NCBI GenBank assembly: GCA_035771175.1
Contig: CM069612.1
Location: 25,154,987-25,218,986, forward strand
Direction of reading: 5' to 3'
Length of the DNA: 64,000 bases
Origin: Paratinospora sagittata
Taxonomy: Eukaryota > Streptophyta > Magnoliopsida > Ranunculales > Menispermaceae
The translations under genes and the position numbers were made by a program. Below, piece by piece: positions 12,301-22,688 of this stretch. The notes under the pieces were generated by a model, which was not told the DNA's origin, did no database searches, and worked only from the letters and a program-made list of their open reading frames with translations. Positions within the stretch are counted from its first letter, which is position 1; every line of letters starts with the position of its first letter.

Positions 12301-12939
12301 GAACACCCAATTGGATGAAGAACCCAAATATTTGACCCTGAGGGTTCTCACAACTCACAAGGCTAAATCCATGGATGTTCAAACATGGTTGTCCAAAATC
12401 TTGTAAAAACAGAGAGGATTCTGTAAAGTCATTATGAATGATTTGATTTCCTTAAAGACTCATTAATCATTTAATTCAACCAAAGAAAGAGATGTAGAAG
12501 GATAGGTTTTCTAAAGGAACCCTTTAATCAAAGCTTATTTATCCTTAAAATGCCCAAGTAATATTTTTCTTACTTTCACTACATATATCTCAATCCCATC
12601 ATTGCTTGATACTTTAAAGTCACGCACTCTTGAAATGATCACAATGCCCCCCAATTTTGTTTTATTTTATTATTTTTAAAAAGGAATTTGCAAAATGTTG
12701 CTGAAGTTAGAAAATCTAAACTCAAATATTTCAAAGAACATGTCCATCTCCACTTTAATTACCATTATCACATGTGACCACAATAGGATTAATGTAAAAT
12801 TGTGAATTATTATTATTATAATTATTTTAGAGTAATTGTTTTTTTTTTCTTTTAGTGGAAATAAGCTAAAACCCTTTTCACCAAAACTTCCCACAAATCA
12901 AATTTGACGGGTTTAAGAGTGCTCAAAAATATATTTATT

Positions 12940-13025
12940 AATTTTTTTTATCTGTCGTAACTCGAACTCGTGACCCTTTAATTATTAGGGACTCGTGTTT
13001 CTACCAACATGACTAACTGGTTGTT
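12940..13025 (-). mobile_element. SINE-like tRNA-derived fragment
   Basis: Read on the minus strand it has AACCAGTTAGTCATGTTGG (A-box-like) and GGTCACGAGTTCGAGTTACG (B-box-like), spaced about as in tRNA-derived SINE heads. It is a short fragment with no tail or target repeat identified. Confidence 0.35.
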
Positions 13026-13617
13026 CGTGGAATATGAACCATGTCTTTTCACTTTAAAATATTTAGATTTTTAAGCACATTTGAAGGAAGCTCAATGATT
13101 GTTTATCTTTCATTTATTTATTTATTTAATGAAAGATACATGAGTAATGGGCTTAAAAGATGATAAAAGAAAAGGGCAAAAAAAATATACATAGGGTACA
13201 CCCTTTCATGTATTAAAATGTAGGAATGGCCTACTAAAGTGTGGGGTCAGAAATTGGTAGCAATAGTTGGGTTCAAAACCAGATACCATTCCCATACATT
13301 GTATTAAGAAATAAGTACATACCTATAGAAACTAGAAAGCGATGTGATCCTTAAAGGAAACAGGAACTGAGGCCTATTAAAACTAAAGCTTTTGTCACCC
13401 AAACTTTATATTTTGCTAGCTTTTGCAACTTTTACTTATTTTTGCCATTGGGTTTCTCAAAAACCATTTCTTTTTAGTTGTTGCTGTCCTTTTTGATTTG
13501 GGTCTTTCTAGAGTTTACCAATTTATTAGGTCAAGTTACAATAAATATTTTAAGGGGTACATTATAGAATTACAAAAAAAATAAATTTTAAGAGACGCTG
13601 ACGTCAACATTAATGTC

Positions 13618-13682
13618 CCAACGTCCCTTGAATGTTGGGTGCGCATGTATTGCATTGCACCTCAATATTCAAGGAACGCTGG
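13618..13682. repeat. Imperfect hairpin with about 25-bp arms
   Basis: CAACGTCCCTTGAATGTTGG and, as the reverse complement of the other side, CAGCGTTCCTTGAATATTGA form arms (13618-13642 and 13657-13682) around a 14-base loop. Weaker pairing continues outward (GTCAACATTAATG against CTAATGTTGG). It may be a small MITE or the remnant of a fold-back element. Confidence 0.6.
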
Positions 13683-14591
13683 AGCACCGGTGTTAGTTTC
13701 TAATGTTGGTCCAAATGATTCTATTAATAATATGACTATTTAATCTACTTGTAATGTAAATGTGACCTTAACCTTGGCGTAAAATGAAGAAATAAATTCA
13801 TATTTTTTTTTGGACCAAATAGATTCATGTAGTTCATTCATATAGTTTAAAAAAGACTTATATAGTGTTTATTAACTCTATTTGTAATATTAAAAAAAAT
13901 GTATTTAATAAATAGTTTTTTTTAGGATGATTTACTTTATTAGAGCTTAATTTTTATTTATTATCATTTTAAATAATTAGAAGGAGAGACTAACTAGAAT
14001 TACTAAATTCTAAGTTTCTAGAGAAATGTTTTGGTAACACGCGTTTTTGGCATACATTCACTATTTTTACATATATTTTTTATACTATTTTTTAAAATTA
14101 TTGAATAGTTTTAATCGCTGAGTCAATAGGTGATTCAAAGACAATGTGGTAAGATTAAAAAAAAGTCTCGGACAGATTAGGTGGGTAACGTAGTTGATTG
14201 TAGGCTTAAAACTTTATATTACTATATTTAATCATTGGTGTAAAAATTAGTCACGATGAAATACCCCCTTGAATGGGTCAGGTACTAATACGCCATACAT
14301 ATATCTCTGGAAATAAAATAAAATAAAAATAATGTCATTAAAAATCCAAGAACTACGAGATAATATTGAAAAAAATTGTAAAGTCGCGTTAAAATTGAAA
14401 GGGACGAATGTAACGCAGAAGAAACAAATGAAATAATAAAATGTGGTTCCCACTGAGTCAGTATGGATGACCCACGTATACCTTTTAAAGATAAGAGTGC
14501 CAACTGCCCCATCCTCAATATTCCCTTCATTTTCTCATTTATTAGACGATATTCCAGTCTTCTCTCCACACGATATAATCATACGATAAAT

Positions 14592-14600
14592 CCACGTGGC
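14592..14600 (+). promoter_or_regulatory. G-box (CCACGTGGC) upstream of the DUF3774 gene
   Basis: A perfect palindromic G-box core CACGTG lies about 330 bases upstream of the start codon. G-boxes bind bZIP and bHLH factors and are frequent in light-, ABA- and jasmonate-responsive promoters. A role in wound response is an inference from the downstream gene family. Confidence 0.5.
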
Positions 14601-14847
14601 GCATTAGTCCAAAAAAAGTTGCTTATACTACTCGATCGACTGAAGTACTGACTCATATTAAATGTGAGATTTACGCATCTCGAGAAATAGACGAGAACGA
14701 CGCTCTTTTGGATCCGCCTATTACGACAAAATTCTCGCTTCTCGACTTGCTCGCTCATCTAAAATACCAGAAACCTCGTACACCAAAACCGGTTCCGGTT
14801 TTTAAAAACCGCTTAAGTACCCCTGCCAAAACCACTTGCTCTTTTAC

Positions 14848-14855
14848 TATATATA
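14848..14855 (+). promoter_or_regulatory. TATA box of the DUF3774 gene
   Basis: TATATATA followed by CCTCACTCC lies 75 bases before the start codon at 14923, a normal plant spacing with a short CT-rich leader in between. Confidence 0.65.
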
Positions 14856-14922
14856 CCTCACTCCATTATCTTCTTCTTCCAGAATTAACAACTTTTTCAG
14901 GCGAATCTCACCGGAGAAATCG

Positions 14923-15198
14923 ATGAATTATCTCGGAAGAGTTTGGATGGCGGCAAGTGTCTCCGTGGTTCAGGGCCACACGGATCAAGGCTTCAAATGG
15001 AACGCCGGACTTAGATCGTTCCAGTCCGGAAGAAAGTGGTTCTCCGGCGAGAACCCGGCCGGAATCCGGCTGCTCGCCGGAGCCTTTGATTTTGATTTCA
15101 ATCTTTTTCCAGGGAATAATAACGGAAACGATAAGAGGAAACAAACCGATGATTCTGTGAGGAAGGTTATGTACTTGAGCTGCTGGGGCCAGAGCTGA
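14923..15198 (+). CDS. Wound-induced / DUF3774 family small protein
   Basis: A single intronless frame of 91 residues. It starts MNYLGRVWMAASVSVVQGH and ends RKVMYLSCWGQS, the two hallmark blocks of the plant DUF3774 (wound-responsive) family; between them lie TDQGFKWNAGLRSF and a variable linker. The start at 14923 is chosen because the family begins with M-(N/S)-Y-L and a TATA box fits; an in-frame codon further upstream would add unrelated sequence. The coding part is markedly more GC-rich than its surroundings. The family's biochemical role is not established; members are small, soluble and stress- or wound-inducible. No signal peptide or membrane helix is visible. A G-box lies upstream and many more ACGT motifs lie downstream. 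Confidence 0.9.
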   Translation: MNYLGRVWMAASVSVVQGHTDQGFKWNAGLRSFQSGRKWFSGENPAGIRLLAGAFDFDFNLFPGNNNGNDKRKQTDDSVRKVMYLSCWGQS

Positions 15199-15696
15199 GA
15201 AAAAAAAAGCTCCGGCAATTGGCCGGATCTGTTACATTTTCCGATCACCTGAAGCGTAGTAGTTTTAGGTTTCCGGCGAAAGTGATTTTCCGCGATCGAT
15301 CTGAACAGTTTCTGATGCTGATTCGTAGAGTCGGCGAGGATTATTAATACTTGAAAATGAAAATGAGATGATGATGCTGGCTTGTGTGAATTTGATGTAA
15401 ATTGAAGTGTAAAAATTGTACATAATTTCTGCTGTTTTGTGTGGATTTTGCTTCTCAGAATTGATCTGAATGATGAACAACAAAGCTTTACTCATACGAT
15501 TCCGCAAATTCAAGATTATAACTCTTCCCAACTTTCAAATCTTGCGACGAACAATACGATAGGGAAAAATTGCATGTAATCGAAGTTAAGTTTGAGCGAG
15601 TTAGTTAACTCATGTGAAGTTACCTGATCATTAATTAACAGTGTTGATGTGATACATTCTCTATTGCTTTTGGATTCATTTTCATTGTCTCTTTCA

Positions 15697-15919
15697 GCCA
15701 CGTAGGTGAGAATAAAGCAATCCTTCACGTGGACGGGGCCACGTCTCAGCAATAGAATGTAGCCACGTGTTGATTTTTGTTGATAAAAATCAATTAAAGT
15801 TCTCGATCACGATTCCCCCATTGGTACCTCACGTGGCTTGGTGAGGTTCCGCAATAGGGATGTGTACACGTGTGCCTTTGCATTCGACTGTCCATTGTCC
15901 GGTTTTTCGCCAACGTGGC
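15697..15919. promoter_or_regulatory. Cluster of seven ACGT-core (G-box/ABRE-like) motifs
   Basis: GCCACGTAG, TCACGTGGA, GCCACGTCT, GCCACGTGTT, TCACGTGGC, TACACGTGTG and CAACGTGGCA occur in about 220 bases. At least four contain a complete CACGTG palindrome. This looks like a bZIP/ABRE-type regulatory region, but no gene follows on either strand before the copia element, and it lies 0.5 kb downstream of the DUF3774 gene. Confidence 0.55.
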
Positions 15920-16872
15920 ACAAGCTTTTGGCCATGCGAGTGTTTGGATAATAAGTGCATTCGTCTTGTATTTTCTTGTTTAAAAATGTAAAAATATTAA
16001 CAAACGTTCTTGAGGTATTTTAAAAGTTATATTTTTATTAATTTAATTTTAAAAAATCATATATCTGTTACGAATTTGTTCATACAGATATCTTTGAATT
16101 ATATGTTAAAACATAATTTGTGGGGACATTCAATGTAGCAGCAAAGGTATTTATTTTGTTGAAATCATGTGCCCTTATTATTTTTTTACAAAATGTTGTA
16201 TATACTAATGTAAGTAAAAACTACTCAATAATTTGAGAATGAAAGTTGAGTCATTTTGATGAGATGGCCGATGGGTGATTTTGATGTGGGGTCAATTTAT
16301 TGTTCTCCACTAAGTTCGTAGGATTATCAAAGGTGGTTTGTTATTTAAACATAATAGTTATAGAAGGCATAATAATACACGTTACATTGTTTACATGAGT
16401 AATGTGTTTTTTTTTTTTTAAATGAGTACAAGAAGAGGTTAATTTTATATCAGGTTGAAAATATTGTTTTCACATATCGGAAAGAAAAATATTAATTTAA
16501 TTACAAAAAAATATAATTTTAAGTACAATTATACATACATAATTATTGAATAATTTATTACACATTTATTCAATAATTGTGAATGTGTAGTTACACTTAA
16601 AGTTCTATGTTTTATAGTTAAATTAACATTTTTTTATTTGAAATACTTTTACCATCTTTATGTAGGCAAAGGTAAAAGTAGCTCTATTAGTATAGAGCCC
16701 AAGATGTAAATATGTCACTCTATCAAAACAATTAAGACAACTTAAGCTTTAGTCCTTAACAAAATATCAGCTGAGCCCACCTGTTGAGGTATATATAGAA
16801 GAACTTATTAAAATACAATTTGAGACTTAATAATTATACATCATTAATCATTCTTAAATAGGATGCTAAAAA
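15920..16872. other. Intergenic, AT-rich, nothing recognised
   Basis: AT-rich sequence between the ACGT cluster and the copia LTR. No gene or clear repeat structure is seen. Confidence 0.5.
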
Positions 16873-17135
16873 TGAAAGGAATAAGATATGAATAAAGGGT
16901 TCTGGCCTCAATACCAAATCAGTCTGTGTGTTGATCTATTTATACAGCTCAGGTTGTTACACTTAAAAAGATAAGAATACATTTGAAATAAACAATAGAT
17001 ATCAAGTACAAGATATGCAGAAGCAGAGTTTAAAAAGGGAATCAGGTTGTTGGAGTTAATAAGGTTGTTGCAGATGTTGAAGTCATTGGAGATAAGCCTG
17101 TTGTGTTGTGAGTGGACTGAGTCTCTTGCTTAACA
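16873..17135 (-). repeat. Copia 3' LTR (263 bp)
   Basis: Begins TGAAAGGAATAAG and ends TTGCTTAACA on the plus strand. It matches 21928-22162 apart from a 28-base stretch (GTTGTTGCAGATG... region) absent from the other LTR. Confidence 0.95.
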
Positions 17136-17146
17136 TCCCCCTGCAA
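17136..17146 (-). other. Copia polypurine tract
   Basis: On the minus strand GCAGGGGGA directly abuts the 3' LTR; this primes plus-strand synthesis in LTR retrotransposons. Confidence 0.85.
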
Positions 17147-17639
17147 GCTGGAAGGGGGTAGGCACACTTGCAGCTTGTTCCGAAGCTCACAAAAGCGACT
17201 AGTGCTTAATCCTTTTGTAAAAATATCAGGAGTCTGTTCTTGGGAACAAATAAACTGGAGTGTAATATCTTTATTTAGAACTTTCTCACAGATAAAATGG
17301 TAGTCCACTTCAATATGCTTGGTTCTAGCATGAAAAACAAGATTAGAAGCGGAAGCTAAAGCTAATGCACCAATGTTGTCACACCAAATTGTGGGAGGAA
17401 TTGGAAGTGAGATATAGAGTTCTTTGAGAAGCATTCTAACCCAATATAGTTCAGCTGTAGTGATTGCTAAAGCCCGATATTCAGCCTCAGTGCTGGAGCG
17501 TGCTACAACAGTTTGTTTCTTAGTAGCCCAAGACACTAAACATGAACCAAGAAATACACCATAACCTGTAGTTGAACGGCGATCATCGGGATTACCAGCC
17601 CAATCGGAGTCGCAATAGGCTTGAAGAGTAAGAGATCCT

Positions 17640-18142
17640 CTTTATGTCACACCCTGGGTTGCACAGCGTGCCCCCTACCCAGGTATGGGCGCACCCCCTC
17701 GGGGCGAACGCCTAACCATTATGGATCCATAATATTGTCACATCTTAGTACACAGCCCACTCACCAGTGTCTAGTACCCCCGAGATCATTTGTCCCCACT
17801 ATTCACTCATGAATATTAAAGGGCCTCCCCCAAGTTCGAACTCGCAACCTCTTCCTCATAAGGTTAGATTTCGCAACTTGAGTAGCCACTGAGCCAATCC
17901 TACTCAGAATGCGAAATTAGACTCCTTAAGGGAGGTCTAGAGTTCGATTCTGGGGGAGACCCTTTACTATTCATGAGTGAATAGTAGGGATAAATAATCG
18001 TTTCGATGTAGACCAGCTGCGGTTGGGTTGCTACATGGCGATATGGCAATATTATGTGGTACTATGGCTAGGCGTTCGCCCCGAGGGGGTGCGCCCACAC
18101 CTGGGTAGGGGCACGCTGTGCAACCCAGGGTGTGACACTTTG
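17640..18142. mobile_element. 493-bp fold-back element inserted in the copia RNase H
   Basis: The element (17645-18137) has nearly identical ends of about 79 bp in inverted orientation (TGTCACACCCTGGGTTGCAC ...). Inverted homology continues almost to the centre near 17.89 kb, so the whole element can fold into one hairpin. Flanks are CTTTA (17640-17644) and CTTTG (18138-18142). Removing it restores the RNase H frame (YQ then RGSLTLQAYCDSDW), which confirms insertion. It has no coding capacity. The TGTCACACCC ends and 5-bp flank match the LTR-like elements to the right better than a standard DNA transposon. Confidence 0.85.
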
Positions 18143-21100
18143 ATACCATAAGCCATTGTCAATTGTTCCTTTGAGGTAGCGGAGAACCCGCTTAGCAGCA
18201 TACCAATGAGTAGATCTTGGACAATGTATATGTTGGCATAGTTGGTTAACTGAGAAAGCAATATCCGGACGAGTCAAAGTGCAATATTGTAGAGCACTAA
18301 CAGTTTGGCGATACTCAGTGATTTGGGCTGCCGAGAGAGGTTCACCATCATGAGCTGAAAGCTTAATTCCCGAGGAACATGGTGAGGGATAAGGTTTGGC
18401 ACCAATCATCTTAGTGCGATGGAGAAGATCACCAATATATTTTGATTGCCGGAGGTGTAAGCCCGTAGAGTCTCGATGAGCTTGAATGCCAAGAAAATAA
18501 TTTAATGAACCAAGATCCTTCATTTTGAATTCCAGTTGCAGCTTGGCAATAAGAGAGGCAATAAGAGAAGGATGCGTGCCTGTCACAAGAATATCATCCA
18601 CATAGATGAGAAAGAACAAGTGAATGTTTCCTTGATGATAAATAAATAATGAAGAGTCCACCGGTGAGGAAATAAATCCAAACTCAAGTGGAGATTGAGA
18701 GAGGCGCGTGAACCATGCCCGTGGGGCTTGTTTGAGTCCATATAAGGACTTCTCAAGCTCGCAAACATAGGTAGGAAAATCCGGATGAATAAAGCCTTGA
18801 GGTTGTTTCATATAGACTTCCTCTTGTAAAACACCATGCAAGAAAGCATTAGAAACATCCAACTGTCGTATATTCCAATCAAAGTGAACAGCAAGAGCAA
18901 GAATAACTCGAATTGTGGAAGGTTTAATAACTGGGCTGAATGTCTTAGTAAAATCTATGCCACATTCTTGTTCAAAACCTTTAGCCACTAATCGGGCTTT
19001 AAGTCGATCAACCTTACCATTGGATGTTTGTTTAACCTTATAGACCCATTTTTTATGAATAACATTATGATTCAATGGTCGTGGGCAGAGTATCCATGTA
19101 CGGTTTGCAATTAGAGCATCATATTCTTCTTGCATAGCCGTGCACCATTCAGGATTCAATGAGGCTTGTTTGTAAGAACGAGGTTCAATTGGCATTGTTA
19201 TACTGGTGAGAGCCTTAAGAGGATGTTTTGTGGAGTAGAAGGTCTTATACTTAGGGAAGGTGCGGGGCTTGAGATGGCCTGTTTGAGACCGAGTGGTCAT
19301 AGGATGGGATCTTTGAGAGGCAAAAGGAATTATAGGTGCGGTTAAGGAGTGGGGTGGAGATGGAGAAATAACTGGACTTGAACTGGAAGATGGAGCAATG
19401 AAATCATATGAGGATGATAAAAGGGGTTCGGTCAGAAGAATTATAAGAGGGAGATGAATCTGCATGAGTGCTAAGAGGTAGATCAGATCGATTATTAGAG
19501 AGAGATAAATCAGAATTAAAACTTGAAGAGAATGAGATAGGAAAGGAATTACCATGAGAGGTAGCCACCGTGGAAGGTTGTGAAGATTTCAAGCCATCCT
19601 TTGCAGGAAACGTAAGTTCATCAAAAACCACATGTCGAGAGAGAAAAAATTTATGAGAAATTGGATCTAGACACCTGTAGCCGCGTTGATTGGCACTATA
19701 ACCCATAAATATACACTTCTTAGTACGAAACATGAGTTTGTGAGATGTATATGGCCTTAAAAGCGGATAACAAGCACAACCAAAGGTACGAAGAGATGTA
19801 TAATCGGGAATATTGCCAAACAATTTGAAGAAGGGTGTGTCATTGTTAAGAACTAACGTAGGCAAAGGATTAATAAGGTATATGGCAGTTAAGAAGGCAT
19901 CAACCCAATAGGAGAGTGGCAAGTGAGATTGAGCAAGTAAGGATAATCCCATTTCAGATATATGTTTGTGTTTTCTCTCCGCAGTACCATTTTGCTGAGG
20001 AGTGTGGGGACATGTGATACGATGATGAATGCCATTGGTTGCAAGAAATGACTGAAATGGTTTAGACATGTATTCCCCACCTCCATCAGTTTGGAAGTTC
20101 TTAATTTTGCAAGATAAGTGATTTTCTATAAGAACTTTAAATTTGAGAAAACATGCATAGACATAAGATTTATGTTGAAGAGGATAAAGCCATGTAAACC
20201 GAGAGAAATCATCAATAAAAAGAACATAATAACGACAAACCACTATGAGATTGAGTTGAACAAGACCAAACATCAGAGTGAATAAGTTCCAAAGGTGAAC
20301 TTGTTATTCGATGAGAACGTAAAAAGGGAAGTTGTCTGCCTTTACCAAGTGGACAAGGCTCACAGACTTCACTATTATGCAATGAACCAACATAAGGTAG
20401 AGAATGTTTATTTAATAATTGAATAACAACTGAATGGGAAGCATGTCCTAATCTAGAATGCCAAACTGGAACTGATGCTTTGATTCCGACTACCACTGCC
20501 ATCGCAAGTGGTTTATTGAGTACTAACGACTGCAAATTGATGGGATAAAGTCCACCACTACTCTGTCCTTCCAACAGTGTCTTCCCCATTTGGTTGTCTT
20601 TGACAAAATAATGAGAAGCAGTTAGAATGAAGAAGCAATTATTATCAAGACAAAATTGATTAATAGAGAGTAAATTAGCAGAAGCATGGGGGCAATGAAG
20701 AACATGACTAAGTTGAAGTGAAGGGGCAGGGGTATGAAGAATGATAGAACCAATAATTTTGATAGTCAAACCTTGTCCATTACCAATAGCAACATGTTCC
20801 TGTCCAGTATACAACTGTGCAAGAGTCAGCTGCTCAAGATTGGCTGTGATTTGCTGATTAGCCCCACTGTCAGCGAACCAAGGATATTCAGCAACATGAG
20901 TGGCATTAGTATGAGCAACCATAGCCGCTAATTGAGGAGGAGGATGGCGACCTTGATAAGCATAGTCCATGCGGTGAAAACAGTCAAGTGCCTGGTGATT
21001 TGGTTTGCCACAGATTTGGCAAGGGGGTATGAGGTATTAAAGATGTGCTTAGAATGGTATGGGGTATTAGGTGCAGGCTTTTTGGAGTAGTATGGAGGTT

Positions 21101-21914
21101 GGAAGGTTTGTGGGTGGGATTTTGTGGGGTATTTAGGCTTTCTGTTGTAAGACTATTGTGAATGTTTGGAAGCAAACAAGGCTAAATTATTGGTTTCAGG
21201 TGGGATTGAATGAAGTTGACTTTCTAGAAGTAATTCACAGGATGGTAACTCGGCTTGGAAGTCTTCAAAGGAGAGAGCTTTGTCTCGAGTGGCAAGGGAC
21301 AGAGAAGTGACAAAGGGGTGATATGAATGATTCAAACCACTCACAATATAAGCAATTAAATCATCATCGTCAATGGTCTTACCAACAGCTCCTAGTTGTG
21401 CTGCTAGTTGCTTTGCCGAATCAAGGTAAGCTGCACACTTCATGGAATCTTGATTTAAAGTCTGGAGGGGCCGTTTCAAGTTGTTAATGCGAGATCAAGA
21501 TGGAGAAGCAAATTTGTTGGCCAAAGCAAGCCAAGTAGGTCGGGCTGAATTGAGACCATACACAGATGGTGCCACTTTTTCAGAAAGAGTAGCATTAATC
21601 CAGCCTAAAACAAATTGATCCTTTCGATTTCATAGGATATACTCAGAATTGAGAGTAGTTGTTGGTTTCCCTTGATCATCAATAAGAAACTGAGAGGGGC
21701 ACGGTAGAGAACCGTCCACGAAGCCCATTAGATCATGACTCTTGAGAACTGGAACAATTTGAGACAACCACATCAGATAGTTAGTCTCATCCAACTTAAT
21801 CGAAACTAGTTGACTAAGATTGGGAGCAATAAAACTGACATATGAGGAGGCAGCCATTTAGGCGAAAAAAGAAAAGAAAAGTGGAGAATCAGTGTAGACG
21901 GGCGTGGGCAGAGT

Positions 21915-21927
21915 GGCTCTGATACCA
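21915..21927 (-). other. Copia primer-binding site (initiator Met tRNA type)
   Basis: Minus-strand TGGTATCAGAGCC starts immediately after the 5' LTR; this is the usual copia PBS complementary to the 3' end of initiator Met-tRNA. Confidence 0.92.
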
Positions 21928-22162
21928 TGAAAGGAATAAGATATGAATAAAGGGTTCTGGCCTCAATACCAAACCAGTCTGTGTGTTGATCTATTTATAC
22001 AGCTCAGGTTGTTACACTTAAAAAAATAAGAATACATTTGAAATAAACAATAGATATTAAGTACAAGATATACGGAAGCAGAGTTTAAAAAGGGAATCAG
22101 GTTGTTGGAGTTGATTAGATAAGCCTGCTGTGTTGTGAGTGGACTGAGTCTCTTGCTTAACA
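21928..22162 (-). repeat. Copia 5' LTR (235 bp)
   Basis: Shares TGAAAGGAATAAG...TTGCTTAACA termini with the other LTR. It lacks a 28-base internal stretch near its plus-strand right end. Confidence 0.95.
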
Positions 22163-22688
22163 AAAAAAGCATAATTAGATTATTTATCAATATTCATATC
22201 TCAAATTATGTCTTTATAATTTTAACTCTCAATAGTTGTCAAGTTAAAATAAATCAATTCTTATATGTATATATGTATATTTTCAGCAAGGGAATCAGAA
22301 GCTTCAAGAACTAGTACTCAAATCTCTAAATGGATAAGTCACAAAGTGAAGAATCAAATTAATGATACAGCTCTACTCATTCTCATGCATCCTCTCCCAA
22401 CACCAATCCCAGATAAACTGTATTCATATCATTTTTCATTAATTCAACTCCGAAAAAGGGACTGATCTTATATATATATATATATATAGTATCATCCATC
22501 TCCAATCCGCTGCTCTGCTCTGTTTCCATAAGAAATAAAAAACACCCAATCAGGAAAAATCACAATAAACCCCTCATCAAGAACAATCCATCAGATCTTC
22601 TTCTTCTTCTGTACAGTAAAACACATGACCTCTCAAATCTCAATCCATCAAAGACCCAACAGTTCTTCTTTCTTCCTTTTTCTGTTCT
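22163..22688. other. Intergenic / probable 3' UTR of the DUF1223 gene
   Basis: AT-rich sequence with a TA microsatellite near 22470-22488. The part next to 22689 is presumably the 3' UTR of the minus-strand gene. No separate gene is seen. Confidence 0.5.

Larger units (their letters stand above)
8744..14460. other. Long intergenic region, no protein gene recognised
   Basis: About 5.7 kb of AT-rich sequence. It holds a 3 x 68-bp minisatellite (9138-9341), SINE-like fragments (about 12940-13025 and weaker pieces near 10690 and 12050), and a hairpin at 13618-13682. Open frames here are short and low-complexity. Confidence 0.6.
17042..21857 (-). pseudogene. Copia gag-pol remnant
   Basis: The gag start (MAASSYVSFIAPNL) is at 21857. 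TGA stops interrupt it at 21630-21632 (after NSEYIL, where a Trp codon is usual) and 21495-21497. A CCHC zinc knuckle (CQICGKPNHQALDC) lies at 20980-21021, in a different frame from gag. Protease shows ADSGANQQIT. Integrase shows WHSRLGHAS, the CEPCPLGK zinc finger part, FIDDFSRFTWLYP, TDGGGEY and PQQNGTAERK. Frame shifts occur near 20.21-20.27 kb and 19.40-19.55 kb. Reverse transcriptase shows LDVSNAFLHG and the catalytic YVDDI. RNase H (SSTEAEYRAL, TKHIEVDYHFICEKV) is split at 17640-18142 by a fold-back element. Most catalytic motifs remain readable, but no full polyprotein can be made. Confidence 0.93.
16873..22162 (-). mobile_element. Ty1/copia LTR retrotransposon, decayed
   Basis: The complete element lies on the minus strand. 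LTRs are at 21928-22162 (5') and 16873-17135 (3'). The PBS is at 21915-21927, the polypurine tract at 17136-17146, and the target repeat AAAAA is at 16868-16872 and 22163-22167. The order gag, protease, integrase, reverse transcriptase, RNase H is that of copia. It is inactive: two in-frame stops in gag, three frameshifts and a 493-bp insertion in RNase H. The LTRs differ by a 28-bp indel plus scattered substitutions, so the insertion is not recent. Confidence 0.95.

Noticed and set aside
14836..15198. 120-residue version of the DUF3774 protein
   Set aside because: It would begin at the TATA region; the family start MNYL at 14923 fits conservation and the TATA spacing.
17621..17812. 63-residue frame and the minus-strand counterparts near 18.0-18.2 kb
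   Set aside because: They lie in the arms of the fold-back insertion and mirror each other; no coding signal.
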